From: Planococcus ruber
GTDB taxonomy: Bacteria > Bacillota > Bacilli > Bacillales_A > Planococcaceae
DNA length: 64,000 bases
Direction of reading: 5' to 3'
NCBI RefSeq assembly: GCF_022819085.1
Contig: NZ_JALHAG010000001.1
Location: forward strand, 1,199,395-1,263,394
Part shown: piece by piece, positions 1-7,789 of the stretch
How positions within the stretch are numbered: the first letter of the stretch is position 1
Layout: every line of letters begins with the position of its first letter
Notes under the pieces: model-generated
Seen by the model: only the letters and a program-made list of their open reading frames with translations
Told to the model about the DNA's origin: nothing
Databases searched by the model: none
Made by a program: the position numbers and the translations under genes

Positions 1-2
1 TC

Positions 3-872
3 CACGATGTTCCAATGGAGCGAGTAGTGACAGCGAATGGGGCAGCTGAAATTTTTACATGGCTTGCCCGCCGGTATCAAAAAAAGAAAGTGGTGCTCAT
101 TGAACCGGCTTTTTCCGAATACCGCAAAACCCTGGAAGCGGAAGAAGCCCAAATCGTAACCGTCCAATTGACGGAGAAAAACGGCTGGCAGCTTGATAGT
201 GAATTATTGTCATCTTCCTTAAAAGGCTGTGCCGCTGTTTATATTTGCAATCCGCATAATCCGACCGGCCTGCTGATCGAACAGCCGCAGATGGAGTTTA
301 TTGCGGAGGCGTGCAAAAAGGAAGGCTGTGAATTGGTGATTGATGAAGCCTTCATCGATTTTGCGGGGGAGGCTTTTTCATTTATTCCGCGCCAATCGTC
401 TTACCCTCAAACCATAATCGTCCGATCGATGACAAAAATGTACGCGATTGCCGGACTCCGGCTCGGTTATGCAATTGGCACCCTGGAAATCATGCAGGCG
501 CTAAAACAAGGAGCGGCACATTGGAATGTCAACGCCATTTCCGCTCAAATCGGAGCCGAATGTTTTAAAGAACAGATTTACAGGGAGCGAGTAATTGCTT
601 CGGCGAATGAAGAACGGGAGCGCATGGCAGCCTTTTTAAAAGGCGTTCAATGCAAGGTGAGTGCATCCGCAGTAAATTTCTTATCTTTCAAACTGCCGGA
701 AGAAAAAGATTCCTGCCGGTTTTTCATCGATTTTCTTGAGCAAGGCTTTGTTCTTCGGCATACCAAATCGTTCCGGGGAATGGATGGCGAATGGTTTCGC
801 ATCGGCATGAAGACACCTGCGCAAATGGATCAATTGCAGGAGGCGATCGGCAGATGGCTAATGGACAATTGA
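3..872 (+). CDS. cobD: Threonine-phosphate decarboxylase (CobD-like), 5'-truncated
   Basis: This is a PLP-dependent class I aminotransferase-fold protein whose N-terminus lies before the window; the frame is already open at base 3. The conserved lysine lies in SMTKMYAIAGLRLGYAIG, as in HisC and CobD proteins, with NPHNPTG and DEAF upstream. CobD decarboxylates threonine-phosphate to (R)-1-amino-2-propanol phosphate, the linker that joins the corrin ring to the lower ligand. HisC-type histidinol-phosphate aminotransferases look alike; CobD is preferred because cobU overlaps its 3' end and the following genes also act in cobalamin assembly. Confidence 0.75.
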   Translation, partial: HDVPMERVVTANGAAEIFTWLARRYQKKKVVLIEPAFSEYRKTLEAEEAQIVTVQLTEKNGWQLDSELLSSSLKGCAAVYICNPHNPTGLLIEQPQMEFIAEACKKEGCELVIDEAFIDFAGEAFSFIPRQSSYPQTIIVRSMTKMYAIAGLRLGYAIGTLEIMQALKQGAAHWNVNAISAQIGAECFKEQIYRERVIASANEERERMAAFLKGVQCKVSASAVNFLSFKLPEEKDSCRFFIDFLEQGFVLRHTKSFRGMDGEWFRIGMKTPAQMDQLQEAIGRWLMDN

Positions 873-1402
873 TCTTTGTGAGCGGAGGTGTCCGCAGCGG
901 GAAAAGTGCGTGGGCTGAACGGAGAATTCGAGAATCGGCTGGAAGTCGAAAAGTTTATTTAGCGAGCGGGCAAGCCCATGACACCGAAATGGTGAAGCGC
1001 ATCAACCGCCATCAGGAGGACAGGGACGGCCAGGGCTGGGTCACCATCGAACAGCCGCTGCACTTGGAAAAAGCGCTTCCGTATATAGAGAGAGGCGACG
1101 CGGTCTTATGGGACTGTGCAACGACTTGGCTCGCCAATGAATTATATGAAGGTTGGGAAAAGGGGGCTCCGTGTGCGGACCAGCCGGGGTGCATGGAAAC
1201 GAAATGGGCAGCTTTGCAGAACACGATCCAAAATCTGCAGAGCCGGACAAAACTGCTGGTCATCGTGTCGAATGAAGTGCTGGATGATTTCATCCGGGAT
1301 GAAATGTATCAGCGTTGGCTTGGGCGCATCCATTGCTGGATCGCTTCACAGGCAGGCGAAGCGTATGAAATGGAAAACGGCATGGCCCAGAAAAGGAAGT
1401 GA
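854..1402 (+). CDS. cobU: Adenosylcobinamide kinase/guanylyltransferase CobU
   Basis: CobU phosphorylates adenosylcobinamide and transfers GMP to it, giving AdoCbi-GDP. The 182-residue product carries a P-loop GGVRSGKS at residues 11-18 and a VSNEV segment near residue 140. The ATG at 854 was chosen because an AGGAGG lies 9 bases upstream and the protein then starts just before the P-loop; the open frame extends further upstream only inside cobD. It overlaps cobD by 19 bases, so the two are probably translationally coupled. The segment after VSNEV lacks the usual glycine/proline-rich GxGIVP motif, which is present in the second short CobU relative at 2686. Confidence 0.88.
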   Translation: MANGQLIFVSGGVRSGKSAWAERRIRESAGSRKVYLASGQAHDTEMVKRINRHQEDRDGQGWVTIEQPLHLEKALPYIERGDAVLWDCATTWLANELYEGWEKGAPCADQPGCMETKWAALQNTIQNLQSRTKLLVIVSNEVLDDFIRDEMYQRWLGRIHCWIASQAGEAYEMENGMAQKRK

Positions 1403-1409
1403 CGGCAGG

Positions 1410-2177
1410 ATGCGGCATTTAGCGAATGGAATCGCATTAGCATTTCAATTTTTCTCAGCCATTCCAGTGAAAAAGGAATTGCCGATGGAGAAAAAAGACA
1501 TCACCGCAATGTATATGGCTTTGCCCCTTCTCGGGCTGTTCTTTGGCGGTGCAGCGGCAGTTATGGCGCTTGTATTCAGGGATTTCACAGAACTCAGCTC
1601 ATTAATTGCCGCATTCTTCATCACGGTTCTTTTTGCTGCTTTAACAGGCGGTTTGCATCTGGACGGGCTGGCGGATGCAGGAGATGCCTATTTCTCTTAT
1701 CAGCATCGGGAAAAACGGCTTGAAATTATGGCCGATCCCCGAATCGGTGCCTTCGGAACGATGGTGCTGCTATTTGCGGTAATCGGAAAAATCCTTATTA
1801 TTTCAGAAGTTATTTATCACGTTTCGCTAACAGCAGTTTTATTCATTCCCTTTTTGTCGCGAACGGGCCTCTTGCTGCTATTCAGTACGCTTGGAAGTGC
1901 CAAAAAGGATGGGCTCGCCTTCTTTTTTCAGAATAAAGCGAATAAAAAAAGTTTGATCGCCGTTTCCTTCATTTATATAGCAATTGTACTAGTCGTGCTG
2001 GTTATCGTGTGCGGCTGGCAGCTGGCTTTTGCGCAATTCATCGCCTTTGCTGTTTCAATAGGGCTTTACCGGAATTGGTGCAAGCGCCATTTCGAAGGCG
2101 TGACTGGAGATTTGTTTGGTGCATATTTGGAAGGGGTGGAATGGCTATTATGGGCAATTCTTTTATTCTTCATTTGA
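1410..2177 (+). CDS. cobS: Adenosylcobinamide-GDP ribazoletransferase (cobalamin synthase) CobS
   Basis: This membrane enzyme joins AdoCbi-GDP to alpha-ribazole (phosphate). The 255-residue protein has the family signature LTGGLHLDGLADAGDAY around residues 70-87, with aspartates that bind metal, followed by several hydrophobic transmembrane segments. The ATG at 1410 lies 7 bases after the cobU stop and follows AGGAAGTG; starting here gives the usual CobS length near 250. It sits between cobU and the phosphatase, in the order in which the nucleotide loop is assembled. Confidence 0.92.
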   Translation: MRHLANGIALAFQFFSAIPVKKELPMEKKDITAMYMALPLLGLFFGGAAAVMALVFRDFTELSSLIAAFFITVLFAALTGGLHLDGLADAGDAYFSYQHREKRLEIMADPRIGAFGTMVLLFAVIGKILIISEVIYHVSLTAVLFIPFLSRTGLLLLFSTLGSAKKDGLAFFFQNKANKKSLIAVSFIYIAIVLVVLVIVCGWQLAFAQFIAFAVSIGLYRNWCKRHFEGVTGDLFGAYLEGVEWLLWAILLFFI

Positions 2178-2734
2178 TCCGCCACGCACCGACTGCCGGG
2201 AACCAGGCGAAACAATATATCGGCTGGACGGATGAAGCGGTGCTGCCGTTTAAGGCAGAACCGGATGCGTCGCAGATAGCCGTTTGGGGAAGTGATCTGA
2301 AAAGATGCCGGCAAACGGCAGCCTGTCTTTTTCCCAATGCGGTTTATCATGCGTCACCAGATTGGCGCGAATGTCATTTCGGGGAGTGGGAGCAGAAAAC
2401 GTATGCAGAACTCGAGAGCAACGGTTTGTACCGAAACTGGGTTGATGATCCGTTCCATTTCGCGCCGCCGAATGGAGAAAGCCTTCATCAGCTGGCGACG
2501 CGTATTGAAAGGGCTGTAAAAGCATTGCCGGATGGAGATGAATTTACCATTTTGACTCACGGTGGTCCAATCCGGTATTTATTGGCCAGAGCGACTGGCG
2601 AATCAATTCAGCAGCAAACCGCATCGCACGGGCATCGAATTACATTGGTTTGGAAAACCCGGAAAGCCGTGGAGGAGGGAGATTTATGCATATCGTTTTC
2701 GGCGGTGCCTTTAATGGCAAACGTGAATACGTAA
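2150..2734 (+). CDS. cobC: Histidine phosphatase (alpha-ribazole-phosphatase-like, CobC type)
   Basis: The N-terminal LIRHAPTAGN is the RHG-type phosphohistidine motif of the phosphoglycerate mutase superfamily, and LTHGGPIRYL carries the second catalytic histidine. In cobalamin clusters such proteins remove the phosphate from alpha-ribazole-5'-phosphate or cobalamin-5'-phosphate. The start is ambiguous: ATG 2141 sits almost on the AAGGGGTGG site, while ATG 2150 has a spacing of about 9 and is preferred. It overlaps the cobS end and the start of the next gene, consistent with a tightly packed operon. Substrate is inferred from context. Confidence 0.75.
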   Translation: MGNSFILHLIRHAPTAGNQAKQYIGWTDEAVLPFKAEPDASQIAVWGSDLKRCRQTAACLFPNAVYHASPDWRECHFGEWEQKTYAELESNGLYRNWVDDPFHFAPPNGESLHQLATRIERAVKALPDGDEFTILTHGGPIRYLLARATGESIQQQTASHGHRITLVWKTRKAVEEGDLCISFSAVPLMANVNT

Positions 2735-3096
2735 AAAAACGGTTAGCGGGCCAGGAAGTGGATTGGTTTGAGAGTAAACTTCCAAAAAGTCCGGCGGTTT
2801 CCGCGGCAATAGTAGTCGCTGGAATCGAACACCGCATCAAATCCCAATTGGCCAGTGGGATCTCCGAATTTCACATTCGTGAAGAGCTCCAAGAGATGCT
2901 GGCTAAGTACAAAGATAATAAGTTGATTTGGGTATTAACCGACATGAACCGGGGAATCGTACCGATCGATCCGCTCGAACGCGAACTGCGCGATGTGCTC
3001 GGCAGGATCTATCAATTTTTATTCTCCGAAGCGACTGAAATTACACGGATTTGGTACGGCATACCACAAAACTTAAAAGGCGGGGATGGAAGATGA
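2686..3096 (+). CDS. Short CobU-like P-loop protein
   Basis: The 136-residue product has a CobU-like P-loop (FGGAFNGK) at its N-terminus. Near the C-terminus MNRGIVPIDPLERELRDVLG and YGIPQNL resemble the CobU segment with GIVP and a conserved Arg/Asp helix. It is about 45 residues shorter than a typical CobU and lacks much of the middle, including the HRxxR segment seen in the cobU product at 854. The ATG at 2686 follows GGAGGAGGGA at good spacing. The gene overlaps the phosphatase gene and ends in an ATGA overlap with the adenosyltransferase gene. It may be an accessory or specialised cobinamide kinase; function is not established from sequence. Confidence 0.7.
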   Translation: MHIVFGGAFNGKREYVKKRLAGQEVDWFESKLPKSPAVSAAIVVAGIEHRIKSQLASGISEFHIREELQEMLAKYKDNKLIWVLTDMNRGIVPIDPLERELRDVLGRIYQFLFSEATEITRIWYGIPQNLKGGDGR

Positions 3097-3680
3097 AAAT
3101 CTACACAAAAACAGGCGACAAAGGGCAGACGGGTTTAATCGGGGCGCGGGCGGATAAAGATGCACCGCGCGTTGAAGCTTACGGAACGATTGATGAAGTC
3201 AATTCGTTTATCGGCAAAGCGATGACAGAGTTGGATGCAGAAAAGTACGCCGATTTGTTGGCGGATCTGGAAGCCATCCAAAACGAATTGTTTGATTGCG
3301 GCGGGGATCTTGCAGATGTCCGGAAAGAGCCGAATTACAAAATGACCGAACAGCCGGTGGAAGTGCTGGAATCGCGCATTGATGACTTGATGGAAGAGCC
3401 GCCGCTTCTCGAGCGTTTCATCTTGCCGGGCGGATCGCCAGCTGCAGCCACTTTGCATATCGCACGGACAATCACACGCCGGGCAGAACGGCAAACAGTG
3501 ACTTTGATGAAATCAGGGGAAGAATTTCCATCGGTCGTGCAGCGCTATTTGAACCGCTTGTCCGATTACTTGTTTGCAGCAGCCCGTGTGGTGAATTCGC
3601 GTGCAGGAGTGCCGGATAACGAATACGTCAGAAGTGCGAAAGTCTTCAAAAACGGCGGCCGTGCGAAAAAGCGGGATTAA
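3093..3680 (+). CDS. pduO: PduO-type cob(I)alamin adenosyltransferase
   Basis: This enzyme transfers the adenosyl group of ATP to cob(I)alamin, making coenzyme B12. The 195-residue product begins MKIYTKTGDKGQTGL, the ATP-binding signature of PduO-type enzymes (YvqK in Bacillus), and has ERFILPGG and the TITRRAERQ segment with conserved arginines near residue 130. The start is the ATG at 3093 in an ATGA overlap with the preceding gene. Its product is the cofactor needed by IcmF, encoded about 9 kb downstream. Confidence 0.93.
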   Translation: MKIYTKTGDKGQTGLIGARADKDAPRVEAYGTIDEVNSFIGKAMTELDAEKYADLLADLEAIQNELFDCGGDLADVRKEPNYKMTEQPVEVLESRIDDLMEEPPLLERFILPGGSPAAATLHIARTITRRAERQTVTLMKSGEEFPSVVQRYLNRLSDYLFAAARVVNSRAGVPDNEYVRSAKVFKNGGRAKKRD

Positions 3681-3681
3681 T

Positions 3682-4155
3682 ATGAAGACAAAGACGCTTG
3701 CCCTCACTGCTCTATTTATCAGTTTAGCTGCAATCGGCGGCTTATTGAAAATTCCAGTCGGCATCGCTTCGATCGCATTCGATTCCATGCCGGCGTTAAT
3801 TGCCGCCTTATTTTTGTCAGCCCCGCTTGCTGGGACAGTGGCTGCGGCCGGCCATTTACTATCTGCGATGCTCGGCGGTTTTCCGCTCGGTCCATTTCAT
3901 TTTCTGATCACGTTTGAAATGTTTGCGGTTGTTTGGCTGTTTGCGAAGATGAGTGAACATGGGTGGAATAAATTGAGATGGCCGGCGTTTGTTATAGGGA
4001 ATGGAATCATTGCCACCATCCCGTTCTATTTTTTATTGTCTCCCGCATTTTTCTATGCTTCTGTTCCAGGGCTCTTGCTTGCGGCAGCGATTAACGCCGG
4101 CGTTGCCGCAGTCGTTATGCCCTTCATGTTCCGAGTTGGCGAGAAGGTGAGCTGA
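3682..4155 (+). CDS. cblT: ECF transporter S component, alpha-ribazole transporter CblT-like
   Basis: The 157-residue, very hydrophobic protein has about five transmembrane segments and the short N-terminal KTLALTALFISLAAIG pattern of ECF-type substrate-capture subunits. No ATPase or EcfT gene is adjacent, so it would use the shared energy-coupling module. Adjacency to a CblS-like gene inside a B12 cluster fits CblT, known in Listeria and Geobacillus as part of alpha-ribazole salvage. The start at 3682 lies 1 base after the adenosyltransferase stop; the stop overlaps the next start by 1 base (TGATG). Substrate is inferred from context. Confidence 0.7.
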   Translation: MKTKTLALTALFISLAAIGGLLKIPVGIASIAFDSMPALIAALFLSAPLAGTVAAAGHLLSAMLGGFPLGPFHFLITFEMFAVVWLFAKMSEHGWNKLRWPAFVIGNGIIATIPFYFLLSPAFFYASVPGLLLAAAINAGVAAVVMPFMFRVGEKVS

Positions 4156-4847
4156 TGCGAAACGGGATCGAACTGGATGGCTGGGTGATTACATCTGATA
4201 ACTCAGCGGGAATCGGCGGCAAGGAGTTGGATGAAGTCAATGCACCGGACCAGCTAACTGCAAAATTTGCAGCCCGTGTTGCCTTGCTTGAACAATGGGC
4301 GGCCGGAAGTGAACCGGAAGCTGTACTCGTCCACAATTTCAGCGGGGATGCGCAATGGGCTTCCTATAAGGCTGGCATCGAAGAAATTTTCCGAGAAGCA
4401 GATATGGACGTGCCGCAAATCGGTGGAAGTTCCGAGACGAATATGGCGACGCTGCAATCCGGCATTGCGGTGACGATGCTTGGCCGACAGCAGCGTCACT
4501 TCGTTTCGGAAGGACTGCAATGGTATGTCTACGGGAAGCCGCTCGTCGGTGAAGCTGTACTTGCACAAAAAGAAGCGGTTGCGGATTTGAAGAAAATCCG
4601 CGCAGCCATCCAAAGCGGACTCGTCAAAAGGATTTGGCCAATTGGCTCTAAAGGCATTGAAGCAGAAGCCCGGCAGTTATTCGGTGCAACTGCAGCCGTT
4701 TTTGCAGATGTTCAATTGGATGTATCCGCTGGTCCGGCCTGCTGCGTACTGCTCGGTGTAGAAACAGAGCGGACAAAGGAAACCGCTCTGTTTTTCGGTA
4801 AATTTTTTGAACCATTGATTGTAGAACGGGAAAAAGGGAGCGTTTAA
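4155..4847 (+). CDS. cblS: Probable alpha-ribazole kinase CblS
   Basis: The 230-residue product has an N-terminal region with GIGGKELDEVNAP and IGGSSETNM, resembling PurM/AIR synthase-fold ATP-binding kinases. In the CblT/CblS pathway CblS phosphorylates imported alpha-ribazole to alpha-ribazole-5'-phosphate, bypassing CobT. Start and stop codons overlap with cblT (TGATG), so the two are probably co-translated. The assignment relies on fold-like motifs plus position after cblT; I have no alignment. A terminator-like hairpin overlaps the stop codon, closing the operon. Confidence 0.6.
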   Translation: MRNGIELDGWVITSDNSAGIGGKELDEVNAPDQLTAKFAARVALLEQWAAGSEPEAVLVHNFSGDAQWASYKAGIEEIFREADMDVPQIGGSSETNMATLQSGIAVTMLGRQQRHFVSEGLQWYVYGKPLVGEAVLAQKEAVADLKKIRAAIQSGLVKRIWPIGSKGIEAEARQLFGATAAVFADVQLDVSAGPACCVLLGVETERTKETALFFGKFFEPLIVEREKGSV

Positions 4848-4863
4848 GACGCTGCCTTTTTTC
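4831..4863 (+). terminator. Rho-independent terminator of the cobalamin operon
   Basis: An AGCGT/ACGCT stem with a 5-base loop extends, past one G-G mismatch, into AAAGG/CCTTT and ends in a run of six T. It overlaps the cblS stop codon. Confidence 0.7.
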
Positions 4864-5033
4864 TATGGGCAATAATTCGGCCCCAAGGTTCACGTGCAGC
4901 AATTTCGAAATTTAAATATCTGACACAATCCTGGATCCCTTGATATCAAGCCGATGAGAGCGATTCCAGAAAAAGCTTTTATTCAACTGGAGCCTGTGTA
5001 TAATAAAAAGATGAAACCCCTTTCAAATAACAG

Positions 5034-5063
5034 TTGACTGAATGCTCATTCATATTCTAAACT
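5034..5063 (+). promoter_or_regulatory. Candidate promoter with overlapping palindromic operator upstream of the FadF-like gene
   Basis: TTGACT (5034-5039) and TAAACT (5058-5063) are spaced by 18 bases. Between them lies TGAATG-CT-CATTCA (5039-5052), a palindrome sharing its half-site with the FadR operator of Bacillus but with a shorter spacer. A repressor bound there would block the promoter. The rest of the 305-base gap (4848-5152) holds the terminator and no gene that I can see. Confidence 0.4.
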
Positions 5064-5152
5064 AGAAATTAGCATCGACATTTAAAAAGGGTTCAAGTAC
5101 ACTTCGCGTAAGGAATTTTTGGAATTTACACATAAAAAAGGGGGATAACATC

Positions 5153-7291
5153 ATGGAGCCATTGCTCATTGCAAACTGGGTCTTCTTCATAGCCATCTTG
5201 GGGTATGCAGTTTATCTATTTATTTATTTGCTGAAAACGCGCTACGATTTCATCAAACTCGGCAAGAAAGTCGAATTTGAAGAAAACTTTAAAGAACGTT
5301 TCCGCAAAGTCATGGTCAACGTTTTTGGCCAAAAGAAATTGATGAAAGATAAGAAGAGCGGAACGATTCACGTTATGTTCTTCTACGGTTTCTTATTGGT
5401 GCAGGCAAGCGCCATCGATTTTATTATCAAAGGGTTAGTGCCTGGAGCGCATTTGCCATTAGGGCCGCTTTATCCGGCGTTCACGTTCTTCCAGGAAATC
5501 GTCACATTGACGATTCTGGTTGCGGTTGTTTGGGCGTTCTATAGAAGATACATCGAAAAGTTGGTGCGCTTGAAGCGCGGCTGGAAATCCGGCTTGGTGC
5601 TGATTTTCATCGGCGGATTGATGGTATCTGTCCTTGTCGGAAACGGCGCAAGCATGATTTGGCTCGGACACGAAACAGCTTGGACAGAGCCTGTGGCATC
5701 TGTCTTCGCAACGCTCTTCTCAGGACTTCCTGAAACAGCGGCAGCAGCAATTTTCTACGTAATGTGGTGGGCGCATCTCTTGTTCCTATTAACATTCCTG
5801 GTTTACGTGCCGCAATCGAAGCACGCGCATTTAATCTTTGGACCAGTCAATACTTGGTTCCACCGTGTGGACCATGTCGGCCGTTTGAAGCCAATCAATT
5901 TTGAAGAGATGGAAGATGAAGAAGATGAAGAAGCGATGCCTTCATTCGGCGTCGGCAAAATCACCGACTTCAGCCAGTCGCAAATGATCGACTTCTACGC
6001 TTGCGTTGAATGCGGGCGCTGCACGAATATGTGTCCGGCAACCGGAACAGGGAAAATGCTGTCTCCGATGGACCTGATTACAAAACTTCGCGACAATTTG
6101 ACGAATACAGGTGCAGTTATGACGCGCCAAAAACCGTGGGTGCCGGCAATGGCGTTCAACGGCACAAAAGGGAACCAGCTGGCAATGGCTGCAGGTGCTG
6201 AAGGGGTCTCTATCGACGAACTTTACAGCCCGAGCTTGATCGGAGATGTCATCACAGAAGAAGAAATCTGGGCATGTACGACTTGCCGCAACTGTGAAGA
6301 CCAATGTCCGGTTATGAACGAGCACGTGGATAAAATTATCGACCTTCGCCGTTACCTTGTAATGACGGAAGGGAAGATGGACAAGGACGCTCAGCGCGCG
6401 ATGACAAATATCGAGAAGCAAGGGAATCCTTGGGGCCTTAACCGCAAAGAAAAAGAAAACTGGAGAGATGCACGTCCAGATATCTCAATCCCGACTGTAA
6501 AAGAAATGAACAAAGCAGGCGAAGAATTCGAATTCCTATTCTGGGTAGGTTCCATGGGATCATTCGACAGCCGCTCTCAGAAAATCGCATTATCGTTTGC
6601 GCGTTTGATGAACGAAGCCGGCGTGAAATTCGCGATTCTTGGCAATAAAGAAAAGAACTCCGGCGATACGCCAAGACGCTTAGGAAATGAATTCCTATTC
6701 CAGGAACTTGCAACAGCGAACATCAAAGAATTCGAAAAAGCGGAGATCAAGAAAATCGTGACGATCGATCCGCACGCATACAATATCTTCAAAAACGAAT
6801 ACCCGGATTTCGGCTTTAAAGCGGAAGTTTACCACCACACGGAAATGCTGTTTGAGCTCGTGCAAGAAGGCCGACTGAAACCGCAATTCCCGGTAAATGA
6901 AAAAATTACCTTCCATGATTCCTGCTACCTCGGTCGATACAACGACGTTTACGACGCACCGCGCGAGATCTTGAAATCAATCGAAGGCGTCGAATTGGTC
7001 GAAATGGTCCGGAACCGCCAGGACGGCATGTGCTGTGGAGCCGGCGGCGGATTGATGTGGATGGAAGAAGACGCGGGACACCGCGTCAACGTAGCGCGTA
7101 CGGAACAAGCGTTGGAAGTAAACCCAACCGTCATCTCATCTGGATGCCCGTACTGCTTAACGATGTTGTCGGATGGAACGAAAGCAAAAGAAGTAGAAGA
7201 AACTGTCAGCACTTACGACGTAGCAGAACTTCTGGAAATGGCAGTCATCGGCAGCCAGACACCGGAATTAGAACCGGCAATCGTTCAATAA
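5153..7291 (+). CDS. fadF: FadF-like membrane Fe-S oxidoreductase (heterodisulfide reductase-related)
   Basis: The 712-residue protein has roughly 240 N-terminal residues with about six membrane segments. Next come two 4Fe-4S motifs, CVECGRCTNMCP near residue 284 and CTTCRNCEDQCP near 380. Two CCG-type domains follow (HDSCYLGRYND, MCCGAGGGLMW and SGCPYC). This layout matches FadF/YwjF of Bacillus, thought to pass electrons from acyl-CoA dehydrogenases and ETF to the quinone pool. The ATG at 5153 follows AAAAAGGGGGATAAC. Position before thiolase, Hbd and two acyl-CoA dehydrogenase genes supports the role. Electron partner and direction are inferred. Confidence 0.82.
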   Translation: MEPLLIANWVFFIAILGYAVYLFIYLLKTRYDFIKLGKKVEFEENFKERFRKVMVNVFGQKKLMKDKKSGTIHVMFFYGFLLVQASAIDFIIKGLVPGAHLPLGPLYPAFTFFQEIVTLTILVAVVWAFYRRYIEKLVRLKRGWKSGLVLIFIGGLMVSVLVGNGASMIWLGHETAWTEPVASVFATLFSGLPETAAAAIFYVMWWAHLLFLLTFLVYVPQSKHAHLIFGPVNTWFHRVDHVGRLKPINFEEMEDEEDEEAMPSFGVGKITDFSQSQMIDFYACVECGRCTNMCPATGTGKMLSPMDLITKLRDNLTNTGAVMTRQKPWVPAMAFNGTKGNQLAMAAGAEGVSIDELYSPSLIGDVITEEEIWACTTCRNCEDQCPVMNEHVDKIIDLRRYLVMTEGKMDKDAQRAMTNIEKQGNPWGLNRKEKENWRDARPDISIPTVKEMNKAGEEFEFLFWVGSMGSFDSRSQKIALSFARLMNEAGVKFAILGNKEKNSGDTPRRLGNEFLFQELATANIKEFEKAEIKKIVTIDPHAYNIFKNEYPDFGFKAEVYHHTEMLFELVQEGRLKPQFPVNEKITFHDSCYLGRYNDVYDAPREILKSIEGVELVEMVRNRQDGMCCGAGGGLMWMEEDAGHRVNVARTEQALEVNPTVISSGCPYCLTMLSDGTKAKEVEETVSTYDVAELLEMAVIGSQTPELEPAIVQ

Positions 7292-7340
7292 TTATTGCCA
7301 AAACAACAAAAACTCTATAAGATAGAACCATAAGCAACAG

Positions 7341-7375
7341 AAAAGAAAGGGAGTCTAACCACTCCCTTTTCTTTT
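7341..7375 (+). terminator. Rho-independent terminator after the FadF-like gene
   Basis: An AAGGGAGT stem pairs with ACTCCCTT around a 6-base loop, flanked by an A-rich left side and followed by TTTTCTTTT. It separates the FadF-like gene from the thiolase operon. Confidence 0.85.
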
Positions 7376-7403
7376 GAACCAAAATCCGAGCGAGCGTTCA
7401 GTC

Positions 7404-7440
7404 AACATCTGATGCCGCAGGGAACGCGGCATCAGATGTT
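7404..7440. repeat. Perfect 15-bp inverted repeat
   Basis: AACATCTGATGCCGC (7404-7418) and its exact reverse complement (7426-7440) surround a 7-base loop. No T-run follows on either strand, so it is not a standard terminator. It borders the five-copy repeat region that begins 6 bases later. Confidence 0.8.
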
Positions 7441-7445
7441 TGCCT

Positions 7446-7666
7446 CGAAGCTAGCGCAGCGATACAGGCGCAATAGTATTAAGCGACACCAAGTATGAAT
7501 TTGCGACGAAGCAGCGAAGCGATGCAGGAGCAAATGGTTTGTCGAAGCTAGCGCAGCGGTGCAACGCACTTCCATGTTTCGAAGCAGCGAAGCGATGCAG
7601 AAACAGAGGCAATAGTATGAAGCGATGCTAAGTATAAAATTTGCGCCGAAGCAGAAATTCATGCAA
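7446..7666. repeat. Five-copy short interspersed repeat
   Basis: The core CGAAGC(T)AGCG(C/A)AGCGATGCA occurs at 7446, 7507, 7543 and 7580, with a degenerate copy at 7647. The spacer between copies 1 and 2 (GCAATAGTAT...AAGTAT...TTTGCG) reappears between copies 4 and 5, so a copy-spacer-copy block was duplicated. No open reading frame with codon character spans it. Apart from the inverted repeat, the terminator and this array, I see nothing in the 7292-7789 gap. Confidence 0.75.
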
Positions 7667-7789
7667 AGATCCATAAACATCATGTAGAACCACAATCACT
7701 CCATATACAACTTGATTTTATTCACATCAAGAATTTTTTTAGGCCGCTATGAAACCGTTTACACCTACACAAAGGGGAGGAAAAAGAAA

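Noticed and set aside
4864..5152. Possible cobalamin riboswitch
   Set aside because: No B12-box-like conserved segment could be seen, and the gene downstream is not a cobalamin gene; any such element for the operon would lie before the window.
7446..7666. Possible CRISPR array
   Set aside because: Copies are imperfect, spacing alternates between about 36 and 64 bases, one spacer is duplicated, and no cas genes are present.
7711..7740. Hairpin CTTGAT/ATCAAG followed by a T-run before thiolase
   Set aside because: The stem is only 6 bp of A/T-rich sequence with a 9-base loop; too weak to call a terminator or attenuator.
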